A DNA stretch of 64,000 nt, from assembly GCF_047722505.1 (NCBI RefSeq), contig NZ_CP159814.1, positions 496,001-560,000 of the forward strand, given 5' to 3'. The notes under the pieces are model-generated. The model did not search any database. It had not been told where the DNA came from and worked only from the letters and a program-made list of their open reading frames with translations. Position 1 is the first letter of the stretch; every line of letters starts with the position of its first letter. Position numbers and translations under genes: made by a program. Source of the stretch: Pelagibacter sp047722505. GTDB lineage: Bacteria; Pseudomonadota; Alphaproteobacteria; Pelagibacterales; Pelagibacteraceae. This document shows, in pieces, positions 23,858-33,225 of the stretch.

Positions 23858-25771
23858 ATGGAAATTGTATTATTATTTCTTCCCTTATTAGCTTCAATAA
23901 CCTCTGGTTTCTTCGGTAAATATTTGGGTGATAGAAATTCAGAGATTGTAACTAGTCTTTTTGTATCAATTTCAGCAATTCTCTCAATTGTATTATTCTA
24001 TCAAGTAATTGTTAACGGATATGAAAACAATGTAGTTGTAGCAACTTGGATTAACTCTGGAACCTTAGATGTTAATTGGTCTATTAAAGTCGACGCTTTA
24101 TCCTCAATAATGCTCGTTGTTGTAACTTTAGTTTCAGCATTAGTACACATTTACTCAATTGGTTATATGTCTCACGATCCACATAAGCCAAGATTTATGG
24201 CTTATTTATCACTTTTCACTTTTTCAATGTTAACATTGGTTACCTCTGATAATTTCCTTCAGTTATTTTTTGGATGGGAAGGAGTAGGACTTTGCTCATA
24301 TTTCTTGATCGGTTTTTGGTTTAAGAAAGAATCAGCAAATGCAGCTGCTATAAAAGCCTTTGTAGTAAATAGAGTGGGTGACTTTGGTTTTGCCTTAGGA
24401 ATTTTTTTAATTTTTTATTTATTTGGTACCGTAAACTATGTGGAAGTTTTTAATCAAATCCCACAAATTGTTGAAAAAAAACTTTTATTTTTAGGAATGA
24501 ATGTTGGAGCAATTGATTTAATTTGCATACTTTTATTCATCGGAGCTATGGGTAAATCTGCACAAATTTTCTTACATACTTGGTTGCCAGACGCAATGGA
24601 AGGGCCTACGCCAGTTTCAGCTTTAATTCATGCAGCTACAATGGTTACCGCTGGTGTTTTTTTAGTTGTAAGATGTTCTCCAATTTTTGAATACTCACCT
24701 CTCACACTAAACATAATTACAATTATTGGAATGACTACTGCTTTTTTTGCAGCAACAGTAGCTTTAGTACAAACTGATATTAAAAAGATAATTGCATATT
24801 CAACTTGCAGTCAACTAGGCTATATGTTTTTTGCTGCAGGAGTGGGTGCTTATAATGTTGCAATGTTTCATTTATTTACTCATGCATTTTTTAAAGCTTT
24901 ACTTTTTTTAGGTTCTGGCTCGGTAATTCACTCATTTAAAGATGAGCAAGATATCAACCAAATGGGAGGTGTTTATAAAAAAATTCCATACACTTATGCG
25001 TTTATGATTATAGGAACATTGGCTCTTACTGGGTTTCCATTTTTATCTGGTTTTTATTCAAAAGATGCAATTATAGAATTTGCGTTTCTCAAGGGAAATA
25101 CAACTGGATATTATGCAGCAGGAATAGGAATTTTGACTGCAGTTTTAACGTCAATTTATTCTTGGAGGTTAATTTTTAAAACATTTCATGGAGACTTTAA
25201 TAATAAAAAAACCAATATTAATGAAATGCACGAATCTCCACTGATAATGCTTTTACCTTTATTTATACTTGCTATTGGAGCTATCTTTGCTGGTTTCTTA
25301 TTTAAAGATTTATTTATTGGTCATGGTGGTGAAAATAGTTTTTGGGGTGATTCAATTAAATTTCTAAATCCATTAAGCACGGAACACCCTCCACTATGGT
25401 TTCTTTTAACGACACCAGCACTTGTATTAACCTCTATTCCAATTGCTTATTATTTATTTGTAAAAAATAAAAATGTTACACATCAAATTGCTGTGTCTAA
25501 TAAGCCATTACATAATTTTTTAATAAATAAATGGTATTTTGACGAACTTTATAATGTTTTATTCATTAAATTTTCAAAAAAATTAGGTCTATTTTTTTGG
25601 AAGGCAGTTGATGTTAAAATTATTGATAAATTTGGACCTGATGGAGTCTCTTCGTTAATTAAGAATTTATCAATAAAAGCAAGTAAATTTCAAAGTGGAT
25701 TTATCTATCAGTATGCCTTTATGATATTGTTAGGATTTTCTGCATTATTAACATTTTTGATTTTGAAATAA
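23858..25771 (+). CDS. nuoL: NADH-quinone oxidoreductase subunit L
   Basis: Distal antiporter-like proton-pumping subunit of 637 residues. Typical segments: FFGWEGVGLCSYFLIGFWF, KSAQIFLHTWLPDAMEGPTPVSALIHAATMVTAG (essential Lys/His region), STCSQLGYMFFAAG and LTGFPFLSGFYSKDAIIE. The C-terminal part carries the long lateral helix region. Ends in a TAATG junction with nuoM. Confidence 0.97.
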   Translation: MEIVLLFLPLLASITSGFFGKYLGDRNSEIVTSLFVSISAILSIVLFYQVIVNGYENNVVVATWINSGTLDVNWSIKVDALSSIMLVVVTLVSALVHIYSIGYMSHDPHKPRFMAYLSLFTFSMLTLVTSDNFLQLFFGWEGVGLCSYFLIGFWFKKESANAAAIKAFVVNRVGDFGFALGIFLIFYLFGTVNYVEVFNQIPQIVEKKLLFLGMNVGAIDLICILLFIGAMGKSAQIFLHTWLPDAMEGPTPVSALIHAATMVTAGVFLVVRCSPIFEYSPLTLNIITIIGMTTAFFAATVALVQTDIKKIIAYSTCSQLGYMFFAAGVGAYNVAMFHLFTHAFFKALLFLGSGSVIHSFKDEQDINQMGGVYKKIPYTYAFMIIGTLALTGFPFLSGFYSKDAIIEFAFLKGNTTGYYAAGIGILTAVLTSIYSWRLIFKTFHGDFNNKKTNINEMHESPLIMLLPLFILAIGAIFAGFLFKDLFIGHGGENSFWGDSIKFLNPLSTEHPPLWFLLTTPALVLTSIPIAYYLFVKNKNVTHQIAVSNKPLHNFLINKWYFDELYNVLFIKFSKKLGLFFWKAVDVKIIDKFGPDGVSSLIKNLSIKASKFQSGFIYQYAFMILLGFSALLTFLILK

Positions 25772-27264
25772 TGAACTTTCCAATTTTATCATCTTTAATT
25801 TTACTACCTATAATTGGGTCTTTATTTTTATTATTTTCAAAAGATAAAAATTCTAATACAGGTAAATATGTTGCTTTATTTACTTCATTTGTTAATTTTT
25901 TAATTTCTATATATCTTTGGTACCAGTTCGACCCAAGCACATCTAACTTTCAATTTGTTGAAGATAGAGAATGGTTAAAAGGATTTATTAATTACAAAGT
26001 AGGTATTGACGGAATATCGATTTTATTTATTGTTCTAACTTCACTAATAACTCCACTTTGCATAATCTCAGTAAACAATACAATTAAAGACAGACTAAGA
26101 GATTTTTTAATTGCTATCTTAGTAATGGAAAGTTTAATGATTGGAGTTTTTTGTTCTCTTGATCTTGTTGTATTTTATTTATTTTTTGAAGCTGGATTGA
26201 TACCTATGTTTTTAATAATTGGAATATGGGGTGGGACCAGAAGGGTATATTCAGCATTTAAATTTTTCTTATACACTTTGCTTGGTTCTGTTTTAATGTT
26301 AATTGCTATAATTTCGATCTACTGGATATCAGGAACCACAGATATAACTCAGCTTTATGATCTTGGTATAGACACCAAATATCAAAATTTACTATGGTTA
26401 GCATTCTTTAGTTCTTTTGCTGTCAAAACACCAATGTGGCCTGTACACACTTGGTTGCCTGATGCACACGTTGAAGCTCCAACTGCTGGCTCTGTTTTAC
26501 TTGCAGCTATATTACTTAAAATGGCTGGTTATGGTTTTATTAGGTTTTCTTTAGGTTTATTTCCAGTAGCTTCCGAATTGTTTACACCACTAGTTTACAC
26601 TTTAAGTTTGATTGCAATTGTGTACACGTCTCTAGTTGCATTGATGCAAGAAGATATGAAAAAGTTAATAGCATACTCTTCAGTTGCACATATGGGTTTT
26701 GTTACATTGGGTATTTTTACAATTACTCAACAAGGAATTGAAGGAAGTATAGTTCAAATGATAAGTCATGGCTTGGTTTCAGCTGCATTATTTTTATGTG
26801 TTGGAGTTGTCTATGACCGTATGCATTCTAGGTTAATAGCAACTTATGGTGGCTTAGTTTCAATTATGCCAAAATATTCAATATTATTTATGCTTTTCAC
26901 TTTAGCTGCATTAGGCTTACCTGGTACCAGTGGTTTTATAGGTGAATTTTTAGTATTAATGGGCGCATTTAAGGATAACTTTTTAGTGGCAGTTATAGCA
27001 AGTTTGGGAGTTATTTTTGGAGCCGCATACATGTTATGGCTATATAGAAGAGTTGTATTTGGAGAAGTTAAAAATAAAGAACTCTTAAAAATGCCTGACC
27101 TTGATAACTCAGAAAAATTTATTTTGTGGTGTTTAGCAATACCAGTTTTATTTTTTGGATTTTATCCAGAACCTCTTCTTAATACGACTGAAATTTCAGT
27201 AAAACATTTAATAGAAATGTACAATTTTAACTTAAACATGAATATAACTGAGGTACAAAATTAA
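25771..27264 (+). CDS. nuoM: NADH-quinone oxidoreductase subunit M
   Basis: Antiporter-like proton-pumping subunit of 497 residues. Signatures: YLFFEAGLIPMFLIIGIWGG (helix with the conserved Glu), VKTPMWPVHTWLPDAHVEAPTAGSVLLAAILLKMAGYG and YSSVAHMGFVTLG. Starts on the A of the nuoL TAA and ends the same way with nuoN, so the three genes are translationally linked. Confidence 0.97.
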   Translation: MNFPILSSLILLPIIGSLFLLFSKDKNSNTGKYVALFTSFVNFLISIYLWYQFDPSTSNFQFVEDREWLKGFINYKVGIDGISILFIVLTSLITPLCIISVNNTIKDRLRDFLIAILVMESLMIGVFCSLDLVVFYLFFEAGLIPMFLIIGIWGGTRRVYSAFKFFLYTLLGSVLMLIAIISIYWISGTTDITQLYDLGIDTKYQNLLWLAFFSSFAVKTPMWPVHTWLPDAHVEAPTAGSVLLAAILLKMAGYGFIRFSLGLFPVASELFTPLVYTLSLIAIVYTSLVALMQEDMKKLIAYSSVAHMGFVTLGIFTITQQGIEGSIVQMISHGLVSAALFLCVGVVYDRMHSRLIATYGGLVSIMPKYSILFMLFTLAALGLPGTSGFIGEFLVLMGAFKDNFLVAVIASLGVIFGAAYMLWLYRRVVFGEVKNKELLKMPDLDNSEKFILWCLAIPVLFFGFYPEPLLNTTEISVKHLIEMYNFNLNMNITEVQN

Positions 27265-28679
27265 TGGATAACTTAAGCTTTATACTACCTGAATTTTTTA
27301 TTTCTTTGTCTATAATGTTTTTATTACTTCTTGGTGTGTACAAAAAAAATAGTTCTAATATTGTCCATAATCTTGCAGTGGGTTCTTTGTTGATTACCGG
27401 TATTTTAATTTTTAATAATCCATTAGATAAAAATGTTTCATTATTTAATAATGGTTACATTATAGATAATCTTTCATCTTTTATGAAGATCCTTACAATT
27501 TTAGGAGGTGCTTTTGTTTTATCAATTTCAACAAGATATTTGAAAATATGCAAAATTTTCTTAATAGAATATCCAGTTTTAGTCCTTTCTTCAATTTTAG
27601 GTATGATGGTAATGATCAGTTCAAATGATCTTATGGTTTTTTATATAGGTCTTGAGTTACAGTCTTTAGCTTTGTATGTTTTGGCATCATTTAATCGAGA
27701 TCAATTAAAGTCATCTGAATCTGGGCTAAAATATTTTGTTTTAAGCGCTTTATCATCAGGATTATTGCTATATGGATGTTCTTTAGTTTATGGGTTTTCA
27801 GGATCAACCAATTTTAATGTTATTGGTGATGTAATGAACTCTTCACATTACGGTTTAACTTTTGGAATTGTTTTTATACTTGTTGGTTTAGCATTTAAGA
27901 TATCAGCTGTACCATTTCACATGTGGGCACCTGATGTATATGAAGGCTCTCCGACTGCTGTCACATTATTTTTTGCAATTGTGCCAAAAGTTGCTGCACT
28001 TACAGTATTCATAAGATTTTTATATGTTCCTTTCGTTAATATGATCGGTCAATGGCAACCTATATTAATTTTTTTATCAATTGCATCTATGATCTTTGGA
28101 GCTATTGCTGCAATTGGTCAAAATAATCTCAAAAGATTGATTGCATATAGTTCAATTGGCCACATGGGTTATGCATTAGCTGGTTTGTCTACTGGTTCAA
28201 ACGAAGGTATTCAAAGCTCTATTGTATACATGTCGATATACTTGGTTATGAATCTTGCTTTTTTTAGTTGTTTGTTGATGTTGAAGAGAAATGATGTGTA
28301 CTACGAGACTATTGACGATTTATCAGGGTTATCAAAAAAACATCCAATTTTATCTTTATCGTTACTAGCCATCCTTTTTTCATTGGCAGGGATTCCTCCA
28401 TTAGCTGGTTTTTTTGCAAAATTTTATATTTTTAAGGCTGTTATAGAACAATCAATGTACTTCTTGGCCATTGTAGGCCTCTTATCAACAGTAATAGCTG
28501 CTTTTTATTATCTAAAAATAATCAAGGTTATTTACTTTGATAAAGAAAAGGAAGGTTACGACACTGATCATAATATTTGGTTAAAAGGATCGTTGACTTT
28601 TTCAACATTATTAATTCTCTTATACTTTATTTTTCCAAGCAAATTGGTGGAAATTGTATCTAGAATTAATATTATTTAA
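27264..28679 (+). CDS. nuoN: NADH-quinone oxidoreductase subunit N
   Basis: Third antiporter-like proton-pumping subunit, 471 residues. Signatures: FYIGLELQSLALYVLASF, FKISAVPFHMWAPDVYEGSPTAVTLFFA and YSSIGHMGYALAGLSTG. Last nuo gene; the operon continues without a gap into birA through a TAATG junction, so birA, coaX and rnj may be on the same transcript. Confidence 0.97.
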   Translation: MDNLSFILPEFFISLSIMFLLLLGVYKKNSSNIVHNLAVGSLLITGILIFNNPLDKNVSLFNNGYIIDNLSSFMKILTILGGAFVLSISTRYLKICKIFLIEYPVLVLSSILGMMVMISSNDLMVFYIGLELQSLALYVLASFNRDQLKSSESGLKYFVLSALSSGLLLYGCSLVYGFSGSTNFNVIGDVMNSSHYGLTFGIVFILVGLAFKISAVPFHMWAPDVYEGSPTAVTLFFAIVPKVAALTVFIRFLYVPFVNMIGQWQPILIFLSIASMIFGAIAAIGQNNLKRLIAYSSIGHMGYALAGLSTGSNEGIQSSIVYMSIYLVMNLAFFSCLLMLKRNDVYYETIDDLSGLSKKHPILSLSLLAILFSLAGIPPLAGFFAKFYIFKAVIEQSMYFLAIVGLLSTVIAAFYYLKIIKVIYFDKEKEGYDTDHNIWLKGSLTFSTLLILLYFIFPSKLVEIVSRINII

Positions 28680-29242
28680 TGAAATTAAAAAAATTCAATT
28701 TTAAAATTGTAAATAGTACAAACGATCTAGCTATACAAATAATTAAAAATACCAATAACAAATCAGGAATTATAATTGCTGATAGACAAAAAAAGGGAAG
28801 GGGTCAATATGGAAAAAAATGGACTTCTTTTAAGGGAAATTTATTTATTAGTATTTTTTTTCAAATTAACAAAATTCAATTATCATTGAAAGATTTGACA
28901 AAAGTTAACTGTCTTTTAGTTAAAAAATTATTATCAAATTTTTATAATGGTAATATTACAATTAAAAAACCAAATGATTTGTTGATTAAAAAAATGAAAA
29001 TTTCAGGTATCTTACAGGAGATATTAATTAAATCTGATGAAAAATTTATTGTTATTGGAGTGGGTATAAACTTGATTAAGAGTCCAACTATAAAAGATTA
29101 TTTAACCACAAATCTTTTTGACCTAACTGGTATCAAAATTACCCCTAATAATGCTGCTTTAAAGCTAAAAAAAATTTACGAAACTTTTATTCCAATGTTT
29201 TCTAAATTTAATATAAAAAACTTAGATAGGAATTTAAAATGA
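28679..29242 (+). CDS. birA: biotin--[acetyl-CoA-carboxylase] ligase, short form
   Basis: Attaches biotin to the carboxyl carrier protein. The 187-residue protein keeps the catalytic core: the ATP/biotinyl-AMP loop GRGQYGKKWTSFKGNLFISIFF (about residues 40-61), KKPNDLLIKKMKISGILQE with the catalytic Lys, and VIGVGINLI. It lacks the N-terminal DNA-binding domain of the Escherichia coli protein and seems to lack most of the C-terminal SH3-like domain, so it should act as an enzyme only, not as a repressor. The coaX start overlaps its stop by 4 bp. Confidence 0.88.
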   Translation: MKLKKFNFKIVNSTNDLAIQIIKNTNNKSGIIIADRQKKGRGQYGKKWTSFKGNLFISIFFQINKIQLSLKDLTKVNCLLVKKLLSNFYNGNITIKKPNDLLIKKMKISGILQEILIKSDEKFIVIGVGINLIKSPTIKDYLTTNLFDLTGIKITPNNAALKLKKIYETFIPMFSKFNIKNLDRNLK

Positions 29243-29985
29243 TTATTGTTGGTGATATAGGAAATACAGAAACCAAAATTTGTTTGGTAAACTCTAAAAA
29301 TATCATTATTAAAAGAGTTACCTTATCAACAAAAAAAATAAGTCACTCTCTACTTAATAAATCTTTATTCGGTCTAGGTTTAAAAGACAAATCAATTAAT
29401 AAGTGTCTATTTTGCAGCGTTGTACCAAAATCATTTAATAAAATTAAAAACTTTTTTAATAAGACTTATGAAATTAAGTGTCACGAGCTTAAGAAACTCA
29501 AGTTAAATAAATTGATTAAGATTAAAGTTAACTATAAACAAATTGGTTCAGATAGATTGGCAAACGCTATTAGCGTTATTAATAACAAGGATAATTTTAT
29601 AATTTTAGATTTTGGGACTGCTACCACATTTGATGTTTTGATTAAAAACACCTATCATGGTGGTGTTATTGCACCTGGAGTTAAGCTTTCACTTGATACG
29701 TTGACTGATAAGGCATCGCAAATTCCAAAAATTAGTTTAAAAAAAACAAATAAAGTCGTTGGTTTAAATACTATTAGTGCAGTGAGAGCTGGTTTTTTTT
29801 GGGGTTATGAGGGTTTAATTGACAATATTGTTAATTTAATTAAGAAAGAGACCAAGATGTCCTTTAAAATAATTATTACTGGGGGATTTTCTAGGTTATT
29901 CAAAAATTCAACAAAAACGAAAGTAACATTAAATAAAGATATAACAATTAACGGCTTAATCAGAGCCACCACTTTAATTAAATAA
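29239..29985 (+). CDS. coaX: type III pantothenate kinase
   Basis: First enzyme of coenzyme A synthesis, phosphorylating pantothenate. The 248-residue protein has the ASKHA phosphate loop DIGNTETKICLV at residues 5-16, the mid-protein GSDRLANAISVI, DFGTATTFDVL, GGVIAPGVKLSLDTL, and a late ITGGFSRLF. The birA-coaX-rnj order after nuoN is common in alphaproteobacteria. Confidence 0.93.
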   Translation: MIIVGDIGNTETKICLVNSKNIIIKRVTLSTKKISHSLLNKSLFGLGLKDKSINKCLFCSVVPKSFNKIKNFFNKTYEIKCHELKKLKLNKLIKIKVNYKQIGSDRLANAISVINNKDNFIILDFGTATTFDVLIKNTYHGGVIAPGVKLSLDTLTDKASQIPKISLKKTNKVVGLNTISAVRAGFFWGYEGLIDNIVNLIKKETKMSFKIIITGGFSRLFKNSTKTKVTLNKDITINGLIRATTLIK

Positions 29986-29987
29986 AT

Positions 29988-31643
29988 ATGAAAGATGAAC
30001 TATTATTTTGCCCTTTAGGGGGCTCAGGAGAAATTGGCATGAATATGAATCTGTTTGCCTATGGAAAACCAGGTGAACATAAATGGATCATGGTTGATAT
30101 AGGGGTTACATTTGCTGATGATACCTTACCGGGAATTGATCTTATTTATCCAGATCCTGGATTTATAGTTGATAAAAAAGAGGACCTTTTAGGAATTATT
30201 TTAACTCATGCACATGAAGATCATATAGGTGCAATTGCACATCTTTGGCCTCAATTAAAATGCAAAATTTTTGCAACTCCATTTACCGCAGTTTTAATAA
30301 AAGAAAAACTCAAAGAAAAGAATATTGATGCAACTAATTATCTAAAAATAGTTCAACTAAATGGAACAGTAGATTTAGATCCTTTTAAAATAGAGTATAT
30401 TACATTAACCCACTCAATTCTTGAACCTAATGGTCTTAGAATTGAAACCCCAGCAGGTGTAATACTACACACAGGTGATTGGAAGATTGATCCAGAACCA
30501 TTGATTGGTGAAAAAATTAATTCGGACAGACTTAAAGAAATTGGCAAAGAAGGTGTCCTTGCTATGGTTTGTGACTCAACAAATGTATTTAGTATGGGAA
30601 AAGCTGGTTCAGAATTGGATGTTAGAAAAAGTTTATTAAATATTATGGGTAGCCTTAAAAAAAGAATTGTTATGGCTTCTTTTGCATCAAATGTTGCACG
30701 CATGGAAACAGCTTTCTATTGTGCAGAAAAAACTGGTAGACAAATATCTTTAGTAGGAAGATCCATGCATAGAATATTTAAAGCAGCAAGACAATGTGGA
30801 TATTTAAAAAATGTTATTGAACCTATTGATGCTCGTGAAGCAAAAAAGATTGCTAGAGAAAAAATAGTTTATCTTTGTACTGGTAGCCAAGGTGAGCCCA
30901 TGGCAGCACTAATGAGAATTTCAAGTTATACTCATCCAGATGTATTCATCGAAAAAGATGATGCTGTTATTTTTTCATCTAAAATTATTCCAGGTAATGA
31001 AAAAAAATTATACAAATTACAAAATCAATTAGTTAGGGATGGTATTGAAGTTATTTCAGAGGAAAGTGAATTTGTTCATGTTTCTGGCCACCCAAATAGA
31101 GACGATCTAAGAGAAATGTATGATTGGGTTAAACCTCAATGTGCAATCCCTGTTCATGGAGAACATAGACATATGATTGAACATATGAAATTCGCACATG
31201 AAATGAAAGTTCCACACCCTGTTCAAGTAGAAAATGGGGATATTGTAAAATTAGCACCAGGTAAACCACATGTTTTTGATAAGGCTCCAAGTGGTAGACT
31301 TTATTTAGATGGAAATATGAGTGTCGAGGAAGATGCTCAATCAATTAAAGATAGAAAAAATATAGCTGCTAATGGATACATGGAAGTGACAATTTTAATT
31401 ACACCTAAGGGCAATATTCATAAAAGACCAGTATTAACTTTTAGAGGCTTACCCGTATATGATCCAGACGAATTTATATATGAACTAGAAGAAGCAATAG
31501 AAAAAACTACCAGATCCTTTTCTATAAAAAGTAAAAAACAAGAATACAATTTAATTGATGCATTAAAAATTACATGTAGAAAATGTGCTAAAGAATTAAC
31601 TGGTAAAAGACCATTTATTAATATCAACTTAGTAAGAACTTAA
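29988..31643 (+). CDS. rnj: ribonuclease J
   Basis: Metallo-beta-lactamase/beta-CASP RNase with endo- and 5'-exonuclease activity on mRNA and rRNA precursors. In the 551-residue protein, the zinc-binding motif HAHEDHIG lies near residue 74; the later metal ligands HTGDWK and the beta-CASP signature segments (VCDSTNVFSMG, SFASNVARMETA, HVSGHPNRDDLREM, CAIPVHGEHRH) are all present. Probably co-transcribed with coaX (2 bp spacer). Confidence 0.94.
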   Translation: MKDELLFCPLGGSGEIGMNMNLFAYGKPGEHKWIMVDIGVTFADDTLPGIDLIYPDPGFIVDKKEDLLGIILTHAHEDHIGAIAHLWPQLKCKIFATPFTAVLIKEKLKEKNIDATNYLKIVQLNGTVDLDPFKIEYITLTHSILEPNGLRIETPAGVILHTGDWKIDPEPLIGEKINSDRLKEIGKEGVLAMVCDSTNVFSMGKAGSELDVRKSLLNIMGSLKKRIVMASFASNVARMETAFYCAEKTGRQISLVGRSMHRIFKAARQCGYLKNVIEPIDAREAKKIAREKIVYLCTGSQGEPMAALMRISSYTHPDVFIEKDDAVIFSSKIIPGNEKKLYKLQNQLVRDGIEVISEESEFVHVSGHPNRDDLREMYDWVKPQCAIPVHGEHRHMIEHMKFAHEMKVPHPVQVENGDIVKLAPGKPHVFDKAPSGRLYLDGNMSVEEDAQSIKDRKNIAANGYMEVTILITPKGNIHKRPVLTFRGLPVYDPDEFIYELEEAIEKTTRSFSIKSKKQEYNLIDALKITCRKCAKELTGKRPFININLVRT

Positions 31644-31889
31644 ATGAGCGCAACAGGTCTTGCTATAATTTATATAATAATTTGGTGGATAGTTTTTTTT
31701 ACAATTCTTCCAATTGACGTAAATAGACAAAAATCTATCAAAATTGACGGTGAAGACGCAGGCTCTCCTGAGAATCCTAAAATGTTAAAAAAATTCATTT
31801 ATTGTACTGGTATTACAACAGTTATTTTCGTGATAATTTATTTATTGATAAAATATGAATATTTAAATTTAAGATATATAATCAATTAA
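31644..31889 (+). CDS. DUF1467 family membrane protein
   Basis: Membrane protein of 81 residues with two hydrophobic helices (about residues 5-24 and 52-70). IIWWIVFFTILPIDVN followed by a short acidic loop (DGEDAGSPENPKM) is the DUF1467 pattern. It sits between rnj and proS, its usual place in alphaproteobacteria, directly after the rnj stop (TAAATG). Function unknown. Confidence 0.85.
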   Translation: MSATGLAIIYIIIWWIVFFTILPIDVNRQKSIKIDGEDAGSPENPKMLKKFIYCTGITTVIFVIIYLLIKYEYLNLRYIIN

Positions 31890-31890
31890 A

Positions 31891-33225
31891 ATGTACATTT
31901 CAAAGTCATTCATTCCAATATTAAAAAATAACCCGTCAGAAGCAAAAATTAAATCACACCAGTTAATGCTAAGGGTTGGTATGATTAAGCAATCTTCAGC
32001 AGGTATTTATTCATGGCTTCCTTTAGGTTTTAAGGTGATGAAAAAAATTGAACAAATAGTAAGAGAAGAACAAAATAAAATTGGTGCACAAGAAATACTT
32101 ATGCCAACAATCCAACCTAGTGATATTTGGAAAGAAAGTGGTCGTTACGATGATTATGGAGATGAAATGCTTCGTATTAAAGACCGCCAAGGTAGAGAAA
32201 TGCTTTACGGACCAACTAACGAAGAGCTAGTTACAGATATATTTAGATCAAGTGTTAAATCTTATAAATCTCTTCCTCAATTATTATATCATATACAATG
32301 GAAATTTAGAGATGAAGTTAGACCAAGATTTGGAATAATGAGAGGTAGAGAGTTTTACATGAAGGACGCATATTCGTTTGACGTAAACGATGAAGATGCA
32401 ACTTTCTCGTATAACAAATTCTTTTTCTCGTATTTAAAAACATTTAAGAGATTAGAGCTTTCAGCAATACCAATGGCAGCCGATACAGGACCAATTGGTG
32501 GAAATCTTTCTCATGAATTTATTATTTTAGCAGATACTGGTGAAAGTAAAATTTTTACAGATAAAAGAATTTTTGATTTAGATGGTGAAGGATCTGTAAT
32601 GGATAGAAAATCTTTACAAGACTTAAGAAAAAAATATGAACAATATTATGCTGTTGCAGATGAAAAATTTAATAAAGATGAATTTGAAGAAAAAGTATCA
32701 GAAGAAAATAGACTAATTACAAAAGGTATAGAAGTAGGTCACATTTTTTATTTTGGAGATAAGTACTCAAAAGCTTTAAATGCAGCTGTAGATCTTCCGG
32801 GTGGGAAAAAAGATTTTGTTAAAATGGGGTCTTATGGAATTGGTGTATCAAGACTAGTTGGTGCAATTATAGAGGCCAAATATGATGAAAAGGATGAAAT
32901 AATGAAATGGCCATTTTCTGTAGCACCATACGAACTTGCCATAATACCCATGATTAATAAAAATGACACATCGGCATTAGACAAAGCAAATAAACTTTTT
33001 AAACATTTTGAAAGTAAAAATATTGATACAATTATCGATGATATGGATGAAAATCTTTCATCAAAAATTAAAAAATTTAATTTGATAGGTGTACCTTATC
33101 AAATAATTTTAGGAAAAAAATCAGATGGTGATTTATTAGAGTTTAAAGAAATTGGAAAAGATCCTAAAAGATTAACAATAGATCAAATAACTCAAATTTT
33201 AACTGAACAAAAATTAAAAAATTGA
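31891..33225 (+). CDS. proS: prolyl-tRNA synthetase (short bacterial form without editing insert)
   Basis: Class II aminoacyl-tRNA synthetase for proline. At 444 residues it matches the shorter form known in alphaproteobacteria that lacks the insertion editing domain between motifs 2 and 3. Motif 1 region MLRVGMIKQSSAGIYSWLPLGFKVMKKIE, TNEELVTD, motif 2 FRDEVRPRFGIMRGREFYMKDAYSFD and motif 3 region GSYGIGVSRLVGAI are visible, with an anticodon-binding domain at the C-terminus. Cys-Pro-tRNA editing would then need a separate protein. Confidence 0.95.
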   Translation: MYISKSFIPILKNNPSEAKIKSHQLMLRVGMIKQSSAGIYSWLPLGFKVMKKIEQIVREEQNKIGAQEILMPTIQPSDIWKESGRYDDYGDEMLRIKDRQGREMLYGPTNEELVTDIFRSSVKSYKSLPQLLYHIQWKFRDEVRPRFGIMRGREFYMKDAYSFDVNDEDATFSYNKFFFSYLKTFKRLELSAIPMAADTGPIGGNLSHEFIILADTGESKIFTDKRIFDLDGEGSVMDRKSLQDLRKKYEQYYAVADEKFNKDEFEEKVSEENRLITKGIEVGHIFYFGDKYSKALNAAVDLPGGKKDFVKMGSYGIGVSRLVGAIIEAKYDEKDEIMKWPFSVAPYELAIIPMINKNDTSALDKANKLFKHFESKNIDTIIDDMDENLSSKIKKFNLIGVPYQIILGKKSDGDLLEFKEIGKDPKRLTIDQITQILTEQKLKN

